Shown here: positions 8,690 to 17,298 of the stretch, piece by piece
Layout of the letters: the number at the start of each line of letters is the position of its first letter
Numbering within the stretch: the stretch's first letter is position 1
Assembly (NCBI RefSeq): GCF_040676775.1
Contig: NZ_JBFAPP010000022.1
Span: 1 to 64,000, forward strand
From: Micromonospora_G sp040676775
GTDB lineage: Bacteria; Actinomycetota; Actinomycetes; Mycobacteriales; Micromonosporaceae
DNA: 64,000 nucleotides
Reading direction: 5' to 3'
The notes under the pieces: model-generated
Seen by the model: only the letters and a program-made list of their open reading frames with translations
What the model was told of the DNA's origin: nothing
Databases searched by the model: none
Translations under genes and position numbers: made by a program

Positions 8690-9216
8690 CCGTCGAGCCC
8701 GCCGACCAACCGGCGTACGACCCGCCCCGCACCGAGCAACCCGACCGCGTACGGTACGGCCCGGCCGCAGCCCCGTCACCGTTCGAACGCGGTACGGACG
8801 GCCCGAAGGTGGTACTAGCCGGGGTCGACGGTTCGGTCACCTCGATGCGGGCGGTCGCGTACGCAGCCGGCCTGGCCCGCCGGCAGAACAGCGAACTGGT
8901 GGTGGTCTTCGTGGCCGCGCCGTCCGTACTCGCCGGACTCACACCGGGGGTCGGCAGCCAGGTACAGGACGCGCTGGACGAGTTGGGCGCCGAGCTGCGT
9001 CACGAGATCGGCAGCGCCGCCGAGGAACTGGGCGTACCGCTGACCTTCCTCGGCCGCCGCGGTGACCCCTACGCCGAGCTGCGTACGGTCGCCGACGAGA
9101 TGCGCGCCGACATGGTCGTGGTCGGCGCCTCCACCCAGGCCGGTCACCGCCTGGTCGGCTCGATCGCCACCCGCCTGGTCAAATCCGGCCACTGGCCCGT
9201 AACCGTCGTCCCCTGA
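8686..9216 (+). CDS. Universal stress protein (UspA family)
   Basis: This 176-residue single-domain USP has a 40-residue Pro-rich N-terminal extension, then the alpha/beta fold with VVLAGVDGSVTSMRA at the nucleotide-binding start. The C-terminal phosphate-binding pattern is VVGASTQAGHRLVGSIATRLV, a G-2X-G-9X-G(S/T)-like motif in which the expected spacing is nearly kept, so ATP binding is plausible. Its ATG overlaps the MFS stop (ATGA), with AGGAG just upstream, giving translational coupling. Co-transcription with a drug exporter suggests a stress-linked role. Confidence 0.9.
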   Translation: MTVEPADQPAYDPPRTEQPDRVRYGPAAAPSPFERGTDGPKVVLAGVDGSVTSMRAVAYAAGLARRQNSELVVVFVAAPSVLAGLTPGVGSQVQDALDELGAELRHEIGSAAEELGVPLTFLGRRGDPYAELRTVADEMRADMVVVGASTQAGHRLVGSIATRLVKSGHWPVTVVP

Positions 9217-9334
9217 CCCCCCGCCCCTCCCCTCCCCGCCCGACACCGGACGCCCGCCGCCTGGCGCCCGCCGCCCGCCGCTCAGGCGCGCAGCGGCCCA
9301 CCCGGCGGCGGCGCGGCGGGCAGGTGGGGTGGGG

Positions 9335-9955
9335 TTAGGGGGTTAGGGCGGCGCGGAGGTAGCGCAGGTCGGCGGGGCCGGTCCAGCGGTGGGCCGAGAG
9401 GCCGGCGGCGCGGGCTCCGCGTACGGAGCGGTCGTCGTCGTCCACGAACAGGACCCGGCGTGGCGGGGTGCCGAGCGCCTCGCAGGCGGTACGGAAGTAT
9501 TCGGGGGCCGGCTTGTGCACCCCGAGTACGGACGAGTTGAGCACCAGGTCCACCTCGTCCACCAGGCCCAACTCGGCCAGGTCGGCGTCAAGCCGGTCGG
9601 TGGCGTTGGTGGCCAGCCCGACCCGTACGCCGCTCGCGCGTACCTCCCGGACGAAGGCGAGCACCTCGGCGTCCACCTCGCCCCGGTACGCCTGCCACTG
9701 GTCCACTGCCGCCAGTGCCCGCTCCCGGCTGCCGGCCGGTTCGGCCAGCGCGTCCGCGACCCCGGCCATCCAGTCCAGGTGGCTGACCTGGCCGGTGACT
9801 GCCGGCTGGAGCAGCGACCAGCGCGTCGCGGTGTCGAGCAGTGCGCCGGCCGGCAGGCCGAACTCCCGTTCCACCGCCTCGTTGACCGCCGGATCCCACT
9901 GTCGCAGTACCCCGTCGAAGTCGACCAGCAGCGCAGTCGCCTTTTCCCGAGCCAT
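9335..9955 (-). CDS. HAD-superfamily hydrolase
   Basis: This 206-residue haloacid-dehalogenase-like phosphatase carries motif I DFDGV with Asp12 nucleophile and Asp14 acid/base, motif II in GLATNATDRL, the Lys of motif III in VHKPAPEYF, and motif IV FVDDDDRSV. The cap is a small helical insert after motif I. It overlaps the smc stop by one base (TGATG), so it is co-translated with smc. The substrate is unknown. The 118 bases between it and the stress-protein gene hold only GC-rich sequence with no convincing terminator. Confidence 0.9.
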   Translation of the reverse strand: MAREKATALLVDFDGVLRQWDPAVNEAVEREFGLPAGALLDTATRWSLLQPAVTGQVSHLDWMAGVADALAEPAGSRERALAAVDQWQAYRGEVDAEVLAFVREVRASGVRVGLATNATDRLDADLAELGLVDEVDLVLNSSVLGVHKPAPEYFRTACEALGTPPRRVLFVDDDDRSVRGARAAGLSAHRWTGPADLRYLRAALTP

Positions 9956-12900
9956 CAGTCCTCTTCCCTGCCGAGCCGCTGGCTGATCACCTCGGTGACC
10001 CCGTTGCGCATGGTGACGCCGTACAGCGCGTCGGCCACTTCCATGGTGCGCTTCTGGTGGGTGATGATAATGAGCTGGCTCTTCTCCCTGAGCTGAGCCA
10101 TCAGGGTGATCAGGCGACCGAGGTTGACGTCGTCGAGCGCCGCCTCCACCTCGTCCATGATGTAGAACGGGCTGGGCCGGGCGCGGAAGATCGCGACCAG
10201 CATGGCAACCGCGGTCAGCGACCGCTCGCCGCCGGAGAGCAGCGACAGCCGCTTGATCTTCTTGCCGGGTGGGCGGGCCTCGACCTCGACGCCGGTGGTG
10301 AGCAGGTCGTCCGGCTCGGTGAGGATCAGCCGCCCCTCGCCGCCGGGGAAGAGCACGGTGAACACCTGCTCGAACTCGCGGGCGGTGTCGGCAAAGGCGC
10401 TGGCGAAGACCTCCAGGATCCGGTCGTCCACGTCCTTGACCACGGTGAGCAGGTCCCGGCGGGTGGCCTTGAGGTCTTCGAGCTGCTCGGAGAGGAACTT
10501 GAACCGCTCTTCGAGAGCGGCGAACTCCTCCAGCGCGAGCGGGTTGACCTTGCCGAGCAGGCCCAGTTCCCGTTCGGCCTTGGCGGCCCGCTTCTCCTGC
10601 ACCGGGCGCTCGAACGGCACCGGCTCGGGCACCGGCGTACCGTCCCGCTCGGCGGCGGCCACGTCGGCCGGGGTCGGCGGGACGAGCTGCTGCGGTCCGT
10701 ACTCGCTGATCAGCGTCTCCACGTCGAGGGCGAAGTCCTCGGCGGCCTTGATTTCGAGCTGCTCGATCCGCATCCGTTGCTCGGCTCGGGCGACCTCGTC
10801 CCGGTGCACCGCACTGGTCAGCCGTTCGAGGTCGGCGCCGAGCCGCTTGGCCGCGCCGCGTACCTCCTGCAGTTCGGCCTCGCGGGAGGCGCGGGCGCGG
10901 GCGACCTCGTCGCGGGTGCGCTCGGCGGCGGTGAGCGATGCCACCACCCGGGTGAGCGCCTCGCGGGCGCCGTACTCGACGGCGCGGGCGATCGCGGCGC
11001 CGCGGGTACGCGCGGCCCGGCGGGCGGCGGCGCGCTCCCGGGCGGCCCGTTCGGCGTTCGCCTGCCGGGCCAGCGAGTCGGCCCGGCCGGCGATGGCGGC
11101 GACGCGTTCCTCGGCGGTACGGACGGCGAGCCGGACCTCCATCTCGTTCTGCCGGGCCGGCGGCAGGTAACGGGCGAGTTCGTCGCGTTCCTCGGTGGAC
11201 GGCTCGGCGTCGATCGGGGTGACCTCGGCCAGCCGCAGCCGCTCCTCCAATTCGGCGAGTCCGGCCAGGTCCTGGTCCCGGGCGGCCTCGGCGCGGGCCC
11301 GTGACTCGGCCAGCCGGTCGGTTTCGGCCTTGGCGGAGCGGGCGGCGGCGCCGAGTTCGGCGAGCCGCCGGGCGGCGGCGTTGCGCTGCCCCTCGGCCTC
11401 CCGCTTCACCGCCGCGGCGGCGGTGACGGCCTCCTTGCGCTCGGCCACCTCGGCTCGGGCGTCGGCGAGCTGGCCGGTGAGTTCGGCGATGGTCGCCTCG
11501 GCGGTGAGCCGGTTGGTCCGGGCCTCCTCGACCGCGGCCTGCACCTCGATGAAACTCGGTGCCTTGGCCGAACCACCGGCGGCGGCGTAGGCGCCGACCA
11601 CGTCCCCGTCGGGGGTGACCGCGCGCAACTCCGGGTTCGCGCCGACCAGCCGGGTCGCCGCTTCAAGATCGTCGACGAGTACGACGTCACGCAGCGCCCG
11701 GTGCACCGCCGGGCGGATCTCCTCCGGGCAGCCGACCAGGTCGGGCGCCCAGCGTGCACCGTCGGGCAGGGCGGGGCGGAGCGCGTCCAACGAGCCGATC
11801 ATGCCGGGGCCGGCGGCGCCACCGACCAGCAGACTCGCTCGCCCGGCGTCCTGGATCTTGAGTAGCCGCATCGCCTCGGCGGCCTCGTCCACGCCGCTGA
11901 CCGCGACCGCGTCGGCGAGCGCACCGAGCGCGGCGGCCAGCGCGGCCTCGTTGCCCGGCGCGACGGTCAGCATGCCGGCCAGCCCGCCGAGCAGCCCCGG
12001 CACCTGGTCGGCGCGGGCCAGCAGCGCCCCGGCACCGTCCTTGCGGCGCAGCCCCATGGCCAGCGCCTCCTCGCGCGCCTTCCAGGTCGCCGCGTCCTTC
12101 TCGGCCCGGCGCTCGGCATCCGACAGCGCCCGTACGGCCGCGTTCGCCGCCTCGTGCGCGGCCTGCGCCTCGGCATGCCTGGTGTCCAGGTCGACGTTGT
12201 CCCGCTCGGCCGCGGTCGACTGGGCGGCCACCGCGTCCACCTCGGCCTGCGCCCGTTCCGCCCGGCCCTGGGCGTCGGTGTGTGCGGCGGCCAACCGGGC
12301 GATCTCCTCGGCCGCGGTGCCGGTACGCGCCCGCGCCGAGTTGACCTGACCGGTGAGCCGGGCCAGCCCCTCCCGCCGGTCGGCGATCGCCTTCGCCGCG
12401 GTGACCAGCGCTCGTTCCGCTTCGGCGAGCTGCCGTTCGAGCTGCTGGCGGTTCTCCACCGCTTCGGCCAGGCGTACCTGGTCGTCGGTGAGGGCGGCGC
12501 GCAGTTCCGCCTCGTGCTCCCGGACCGTCTCCGCTTCGGCGGCGAGCTGGTCCGGGTCGCGGCCGGGCCGCTCGTCGTCCGGGGTGGCGCTCAGGTGCCG
12601 CAGCCGTTCCCGGGCGAGCTGTTCGGTGGAACGGAACCGCTCCTGCAGGGCGGAGAGCTTGTACCAGGTGTCCTGGGCCCGGGTGAGCAGCGGCGCGTCC
12701 TCGGCCAGCGCCTCCTCCAACTCGGCCAGCCGGTGCTGCACCTCGGTGTGTTCCGCCTCGACCTGCTCGCGCCGGTCCCGCAGAGCGGCCTCGTCGGCGA
12801 TCTCCTTGTCCAGCGTCGTACGCAGGGTGGCGAGGTCGTCGGCGAGCAGCCGCAGCCGGGCGTCACGCAGGTTGGACTGGATCGCGGCGGCCCGGCGGGC

Positions 12901-13533
12901 CACCTCTGCCTGCCGGCCCAGTGGCTTGAGCTGGCGGCGCAGTTCGGCGGTCAGGTCGTTGAGCCGGTTGAGGTTGGTCTGCATCGCGTCCAGCTTGCGC
13001 AGCGCCTTCTCCTTGCGCTTGCGATGCTTCAGTACGCCGGCCGCCTCCTCGATGAACGCGCGCCGGTCCTCCGGCTTGGCGTGCAGTACGGCGTCGAGCT
13101 GACCCTGCCCGACGATGACGTGCATCTCTCGACCGATACCGGAATCGGAGAGAAGTTCCTGGATGTCCAGCAGCCGGCACGAGTTGCCGTTGATCTCGTA
13201 CTCGCTCTCACCGGAGCGGAACATCCGGCGGGTGATCGAGACCTCGGTGTAGTCGATCGGCAGAGCACCGTCGGTATTGTCGATGGTGAGTGTCACCTCG
13301 GCCCGGCCCAGCGGCGCCCGGCCGGCGGTGCCGGCGAAGATGACGTCCTCCATCTTGCCGCCCCGCAACGCCTTGGCGCTGTGCTCGCCGAGCACCCAGG
13401 CGATGGCGTCGACGACGTTCGACTTGCCGGAGCCGTTCGGGCCCACCACGCAGGTGATGCCCGGTTCCAGCCGGAGCGTCGTCGCGGAGGCGAAGGACTT
13501 GAAACCCTTCACCGTCAGGCTCTTCAGATACAC
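9955..13533 (-). CDS. smc: Chromosome segregation ATPase SMC
   Basis: This 1192-residue protein is full length for bacterial SMC. The N-terminal head has Walker A GPNGSGKSN (31-39). Two long coiled coils flank a hinge around residues 500-690. The C-terminal head has the signature LSGGERSLTA (1099-1108) and Walker B FYIMDE (1123-1128). It dimerises at the hinge and with ScpA/ScpB forms the condensin that compacts and segregates the chromosome. The GTG at 13533 was chosen since SMC proteins begin (M/V)YLKSL; a ribosome site GAGG lies 8 bases upstream. The coiled-coil arms are rich in Ala and Arg, as expected at this GC content. Confidence 0.98.
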   Translation of the reverse strand: MYLKSLTVKGFKSFASATTLRLEPGITCVVGPNGSGKSNVVDAIAWVLGEHSAKALRGGKMEDVIFAGTAGRAPLGRAEVTLTIDNTDGALPIDYTEVSITRRMFRSGESEYEINGNSCRLLDIQELLSDSGIGREMHVIVGQGQLDAVLHAKPEDRRAFIEEAAGVLKHRKRKEKALRKLDAMQTNLNRLNDLTAELRRQLKPLGRQAEVARRAAAIQSNLRDARLRLLADDLATLRTTLDKEIADEAALRDRREQVEAEHTEVQHRLAELEEALAEDAPLLTRAQDTWYKLSALQERFRSTEQLARERLRHLSATPDDERPGRDPDQLAAEAETVREHEAELRAALTDDQVRLAEAVENRQQLERQLAEAERALVTAAKAIADRREGLARLTGQVNSARARTGTAAEEIARLAAAHTDAQGRAERAQAEVDAVAAQSTAAERDNVDLDTRHAEAQAAHEAANAAVRALSDAERRAEKDAATWKAREEALAMGLRRKDGAGALLARADQVPGLLGGLAGMLTVAPGNEAALAAALGALADAVAVSGVDEAAEAMRLLKIQDAGRASLLVGGAAGPGMIGSLDALRPALPDGARWAPDLVGCPEEIRPAVHRALRDVVLVDDLEAATRLVGANPELRAVTPDGDVVGAYAAAGGSAKAPSFIEVQAAVEEARTNRLTAEATIAELTGQLADARAEVAERKEAVTAAAAVKREAEGQRNAAARRLAELGAAARSAKAETDRLAESRARAEAARDQDLAGLAELEERLRLAEVTPIDAEPSTEERDELARYLPPARQNEMEVRLAVRTAEERVAAIAGRADSLARQANAERAARERAAARRAARTRGAAIARAVEYGAREALTRVVASLTAAERTRDEVARARASREAELQEVRGAAKRLGADLERLTSAVHRDEVARAEQRMRIEQLEIKAAEDFALDVETLISEYGPQQLVPPTPADVAAAERDGTPVPEPVPFERPVQEKRAAKAERELGLLGKVNPLALEEFAALEERFKFLSEQLEDLKATRRDLLTVVKDVDDRILEVFASAFADTAREFEQVFTVLFPGGEGRLILTEPDDLLTTGVEVEARPPGKKIKRLSLLSGGERSLTAVAMLVAIFRARPSPFYIMDEVEAALDDVNLGRLITLMAQLREKSQLIIITHQKRTMEVADALYGVTMRNGVTEVISQRLGREED

Positions 13534-13814
13534 GTTGCCGATCCTCGTCCGACGTGAGCGCCGGTCTGTCGGGCGGCCGTAGGCGAGCATCCGGCCACCG
13601 GGACTCGTCACCACCGCGGTCGTCGGGGCCGGCCGGCCGCTCCCGGCTGCGGGGACCTGGTCAACCCGCAGCGTAACCCGAACCGGTGTCCCGGCCGACG
13701 CGGCACACGCCCCCGAGCGCGTCGGATGCCTGGCAGCGGCCCTCCGGGTAGACCATCACCGGAGTACGCCGTCACGGTCGGTAACTTTGCCCGGCGAGAT
13801 TCACCACTCGTTCC
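13534..13814. other. Noncoding stretch upstream of smc
   Basis: The stretch between the smc start and the terminator of the next gene shows no reading frame with a ribosome site or recognisable protein. In many actinobacteria acylphosphatase lies near here; I see no remnant of it. It should hold the smc promoter, but no clear -35/-10 pair stands out. Confidence 0.5.
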
Positions 13815-13854
13815 GGACAAAAAGCTGCGCGCCGCCACAAATGTGTCGGCGCGC
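13815..13854 (-). terminator. Rho-independent terminator downstream of the small coiled-coil gene
   Basis: On the minus strand a GCGCGCCG-ACACA/TGTGG-CGGCGCGC hairpin (13827-13854) is followed by AGCTTTTTG. The 8-bp outer stem is perfect and the T-run lies directly after it. It is placed 63 bases after the stop at 13917. Confidence 0.8.
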
Positions 13855-13916
13855 GGTCGGTGCTGGTGCGTTTCAGCCGTACAGGCGGTGGACGCCGGTC
13901 CCCGGCGCCCGCACGA

Positions 13917-14111
13917 TCAGGTCAGTGCCGGTTCGGCGAGCCGCAGCAGGTCGTCTGCCTCGGACACCGCCGCTTCGAGCCGATCATTGTCGGCACGCAA
14001 CCGGGTGATCTCGAACTCGAGTGCCTGAACCCTGGAACGCAGTCGGGTGACCTCGTCGAGCAGGCGCCGGTCGGGCGCCGCACCAACGTGGCCGTAGAGG
14101 GCCTTCGCCAT
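13917..14111 (-). CDS. Small conserved coiled-coil protein
   Basis: This 64-residue protein reads MAKALYGHVGAAPDRRLLDE and then a heptad-rich helix (residues 18-60) with Leu, Val and Ile at a/d positions and Arg/Glu salt-bridge residues. It has no signal peptide. AAGGAGACGCAAT sits before the ATG and a promoter and terminator flank it, so it is a single-gene transcript. I recognise similar short MAKALxGxVG proteins from other actinomycetes but know no function. A role as a dimeric adaptor is only a guess from its shape. Confidence 0.85.
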   Translation of the reverse strand: MAKALYGHVGAAPDRRLLDEVTRLRSRVQALEFEITRLRADNDRLEAAVSEADDLLRLAEPALT

Positions 14112-14228
14112 ATTGCGTCTCCTTGTAATGCGCTGCCGGAAAGGCCGGCCAACGCGCGCCCAACTCGTTCGCGACTACCTACCCGCAGGAACACGCGGGC
14201 ATGCCTGGGCGCGACTGGCGACACCTAT

Positions 14229-14258
14229 ATAGTGTGCCGATGTCCCCCGTCTCGTCAA
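14229..14258 (-). promoter_or_regulatory. Candidate promoter of the small coiled-coil gene
   Basis: On the minus strand TTGACG (14258-14253) is followed after 18 bases by CACTAT (14234-14229), overlapping an AT-rich CTATATAG. This is the only strongly AT-rich spot in the 371-base gap between the coiled-coil gene and the CAP gene. It would give a leader of about 110 bases. The rest of the gap (14259-14482) is noncoding and must hold the CAP gene promoter, which I cannot place. Confidence 0.5.
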
Positions 14259-14482
14259 GTTGGACCGGGCGCAGATCACTCTCATGTCAACCGGTTTGCT
14301 TGCCGAGGGTCGCCGCGAGGCACGAACAAAGATCGCTGTTCGGACCTCTGAAGTTTAACTCCGCCTGGTCATCCGGCTACCACCTGCTGTCTTAGATCTT
14401 CCTTAGCCACGTTGCCCGGCCGACCCGGCCCCGCGTAGCGTCCGCACCGGCCCACCCCCAGATCCGAGCCGGAGGCGTACGA

Positions 14483-15244
14483 GTGCAGGGGCGAACCGAA
14501 CGGAACGCCCACGGCGGCAGGGCGCAGCGGCACTCGGCACCGGAGAACTTCACCGGCCGGCACCGCGACGCGCGTCGGCTGCCCGGCCCGGTCGGACTGG
14601 CCACCGCGGTCACCCTGCTGCTGGTCATGTTCGGGGTCGGCGCCGCGGTGCTGCCGATCGGCCTCGCCAGCGCCCCCGACGCGGCCCCGACCGGCGGCGA
14701 CCCGGCCGTCGAGGCGATCGGTGTCGGCGTCCTCGGCCCGGCACCCGCCCCGACCAGCGCCAGCCCGACGCCCAGCGCCCGACGGACCACCCCACCCCCC
14801 GCCCGCCCCACCCCGTCCCGTACGCCGAGCAAGGCGCCGAAGGCGACCAGCGCGGGCGCGGACAGCCGCGAGGCGCAGGTGGTCGAGATCGTCAACCGGG
14901 AACGGGCGGCGAACGGCTGCGGCTCCGTCTCGACGAACGACAAGCTGGCCGAGGCAGCCCGGCTGCACAGCGAGGACCAGGCCGCCCACGACAAGATGTC
15001 GCACGACGGCAGCGACGGCAGCTCGTTCGTCGACCGCGCCAAGGAGGCCGGGTACAACAACCCGATGAGCGAGAACGTCGCGATGGGGTACGCCAACCCG
15101 AACGCCGTGATGGACGGCTGGATGGACAGCCAGGGCCACCGGACGAACATCCTCAACTGCGACGCGAAGGCGATCGGGGTCGGGATCGCGGCCAACTCCG
15201 CCGGCCGGCTCTACTGGACCCAGATGTTCGGCACGGTGGCCTGA
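14483..15244 (+). CDS. Secreted or membrane-anchored CAP (SCP/PR-1-like) domain protein
   Basis: This 253-residue protein has a basic N-terminus (1-40), one hydrophobic segment (about 42-62), a Pro/Ser/Thr-rich wall-spanning linker (85-125), and a CAP domain (130-253). The domain shows the usual order: VVEIVNRERAANGC, LHSEDQAAHDKMSHDGS, FVDRAKEAGY, SENVAMGY and a GHRTNIL motif. Such YkwD-type proteins occur outside the cell, and their biochemical role in bacteria is unsettled. The GTG start follows GGAGGCGTACGA. It precedes a second exported protein. Confidence 0.93.
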   Translation: MQGRTERNAHGGRAQRHSAPENFTGRHRDARRLPGPVGLATAVTLLLVMFGVGAAVLPIGLASAPDAAPTGGDPAVEAIGVGVLGPAPAPTSASPTPSARRTTPPPARPTPSRTPSKAPKATSAGADSREAQVVEIVNRERAANGCGSVSTNDKLAEAARLHSEDQAAHDKMSHDGSDGSSFVDRAKEAGYNNPMSENVAMGYANPNAVMDGWMDSQGHRTNILNCDAKAIGVGIAANSAGRLYWTQMFGTVA

Positions 15245-15427
15245 CACCGATCCGCCGTCGATCCGGCCCCGGAAAGCCTGTCGGCTGGTCCCGGAAAGCC
15301 TGTCAGCCGGCCTCGGAGGGCGCGACCGGTGGCGTGACCGTGCCGTCACCCGTGCCGTACCGGCGGCTGGCTCGTTGGGACACAACGAGGGGGTGTGCTG
15401 CTCTTGACAACCGCGGCCCACTGATCC

Positions 15428-16339
15428 GTGCCCGGGCGGGCACCCGTACCCAGGTTCCGACCGGCACCACCGGCCGGAACCGGACACCTCGCCGCCCACT
15501 CACCGCAGCTACCGGCCACCGTCGCCCGTTCGCCCCGCTGCGCACTCCTGCTGGTGCTCGTCCTGCTGCTGCCGGCGCTGGCCGGATGCGTACCGCAGTG
15601 GGCCCGGCCGGTGCCGATCCCGCCGTGGCCGTTCGGCCCCACCCCCACCTGGCAGTGGCAGCTACGCGGTGAGTTCGACCCGAACGTGGACGCCGAGGTG
15701 TTCGTGCTCGACGCCTTCCGTACCCCGGTCGAGGACGTACGCCGGCTGCGCGAACGCGACCGCCGCCCGGTCTGCTACGTCAACGTCGGGACGTACGAGC
15801 GCGAGCGGCCGGACGCGGACCGCTTCCCGGAAACCCTGATCGGCGCACCCGCCGACGGGGTGGACGAGCGCTGGCTCGACATCCGGCAGTGGTCGGCGCT
15901 CGAACCGGTCATCGCCGACCGGTTCCGGCTCTGCTACGGCAAGGGCTTCACCGCGGTCATGCCGGCGAACATGGACGGCTACGCCCGGGAGTCCGGTTTT
16001 CCGCTCACCTTCGACGACCAGCTCGTGTTCAACCGACGGCTGGCCGCGCTGGCCCGGTCGACGAAACTGTCACCGGGGCTGACCAACGACCTCGAACAGG
16101 TGGTGGCGCTGGAGCCGTACTTCGACTTCGCGGTCAACGAGGAGTGCTTCCGCCGGGCCGAGTGCGACCAGTTGCTGCCGTTCGTCGAAACCCGCAAACC
16201 GGTCTTCCAGGTCGAGTACGACACCCTGGCCGACGACTTCTGCACCGCCGCGCAGGGCTACGGCTTCGCCACCATCCGCAAGGAACGCGACCTCACCGCC
16301 TGGCGTGAACTCTGCCCCGCCGTCCCTATCGCCCGCTGA
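15428..16339 (+). CDS. GH114-like TIM-barrel glycosidase, probable lipoprotein
   Basis: This 303-residue protein has a hydrophobic segment ending in a lipobox (LLLPALAGC, Cys54), so it is probably lipid-anchored outside the membrane. The rest follows the glycoside hydrolase family 114 / DUF297 pattern: WQWQLRGEFDP, CYVNVGTYERERPD, WLDIRQW, an acidic barrel residue changed region GFTAVMPANMDGY, GLTNDLEQ and FAVNEECF. Family members act on alpha-1,4-polygalactosamine-type exopolysaccharides. In the motif usually written GVEPDNVD the acidic pair is replaced (VMPANMD), which may affect catalysis. Only GTG 15428 fits as start, giving a long n-region, so the start is uncertain. Its 3' end overlaps mutM convergently by 14 bases. 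Confidence 0.85.
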   Translation: MPGRAPVPRFRPAPPAGTGHLAAHSPQLPATVARSPRCALLLVLVLLLPALAGCVPQWARPVPIPPWPFGPTPTWQWQLRGEFDPNVDAEVFVLDAFRTPVEDVRRLRERDRRPVCYVNVGTYERERPDADRFPETLIGAPADGVDERWLDIRQWSALEPVIADRFRLCYGKGFTAVMPANMDGYARESGFPLTFDDQLVFNRRLAALARSTKLSPGLTNDLEQVVALEPYFDFAVNEECFRRAECDQLLPFVETRKPVFQVEYDTLADDFCTAAQGYGFATIRKERDLTAWRELCPAVPIAR

Positions 16340-17192
16340 CCGCCGCCTGACCTCGGGGGCGGGGCTGGCAACGGGGGCAGCTGTACGACGAGCGGTTCAT
16401 GAACGACTCCCGCCGGATCGCCGCGCCGCACCGGTTACAGGGCAAACCCTCCCGGCCGTACGCGTTCAGCGCCCGGTCGAAGTAGCCGCTCTCCCCGTTC
16501 ACGTTCACGTACAGCGCGTCGAAGCTGGTGCCGCCCGCGGTCAGGGCCTCGCCGAGCACGTCCCGGATGTGCCCGAGCAGGCGGCGCGCGGCCGGCGCGG
16601 TGAGCGCGTCCGCGGGTCGGGCGCCGTGCAGCTTGGCCCGCCACAGGGCCTCGTCGGCGTAGATGTTGCCGACCCCGGAGATCAATGTCTGGTCCAGCAG
16701 GGCCCGCTTGATCTCGGTCCGCCTGCGGCGCAACGCGGTCACGAAGCCCTCGTCGGAGAAGGACGGGTCGATCGGGTCCCGGGCGATGTGCGCGATCTCC
16801 GCCGGCAGGCTCGCACCGCCCTCGGAAACCGACAGTCCGCCGAAGGTGCGCTGGTCGACGAAGCGCAGCTCCGGGCCGTTGTCGTCGAAACCGAACCGGA
16901 TCCGCAGGTGCGTCTCGTCCGGCGTCTGCGCCGGTTGCAGCAACAACTGCCCGGACATGCCCAGATGTCCGATCACCGCGTCACCGCTGTCCAGCGGCAG
17001 CCACAGGTACTTGCCCCGCCGGCAGGCGTCGACCACGGTCCTGCCCGCGAGTACGGCCGCGAAGTGCGCGTCACCGGCCACGTGCCGGCGGATGGCACGC
17101 GGGTGGCGGACCTCTACGGTGGCGATCCGCCGACCGGTGACCCATTTCGCCAGGCCCTGCCGGACCGTCTCCACCTCGGGCAGCTCAGGCAC
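16326..17192 (-). CDS. mutM: Formamidopyrimidine-DNA glycosylase Fpg
   Basis: This 288-residue base-excision-repair enzyme removes 8-oxoguanine and ring-opened purines and nicks the abasic site. After the initiator it begins PELPEVETVRQGL, giving the catalytic Pro2 and Glu3. The helix-two-turns-helix domain includes ISGVGNIYADEALW, and the C-terminal zinc finger is CNRCG-x16-CPRC. GTG start with GAGGTGACGAA upstream. It follows rnc in the same direction, as in most actinobacteria, with a 106-base gap. Confidence 0.97.
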   Translation of the reverse strand: MPELPEVETVRQGLAKWVTGRRIATVEVRHPRAIRRHVAGDAHFAAVLAGRTVVDACRRGKYLWLPLDSGDAVIGHLGMSGQLLLQPAQTPDETHLRIRFGFDDNGPELRFVDQRTFGGLSVSEGGASLPAEIAHIARDPIDPSFSDEGFVTALRRRRTEIKRALLDQTLISGVGNIYADEALWRAKLHGARPADALTAPAARRLLGHIRDVLGEALTAGGTSFDALYVNVNGESGYFDRALNAYGREGLPCNRCGAAIRRESFMNRSSYSCPRCQPRPRGQAAVSGR

Positions 17193-17298
17193 TTCGTCAC
17201 CTCACTCGGATCCGCCGGAAGCTCCGGCTCGGGCACGCCGCGAGCACCGGCTTCGGTACGCCGGATGCTTCGTTACGGCACGCGGTAATCGAGCGTAC

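Noticed and set aside
9217..9334. Terminator between the stress-protein and HAD genes
   Set aside because: GC-rich inverted matches can be drawn, but none is clearly better than chance and there is no T-run.
13608..13838. 76-codon minus-strand frame upstream of smc
   Set aside because: It overlaps the terminator hairpin of the neighbouring gene and has no ribosome site or recognisable sequence.
15404..15409. TTGACA as -35 of the GH114-like gene
   Set aside because: There is no TAnnnT element at 16-19 bases downstream; the expected -10 would fall on the GTG start itself.
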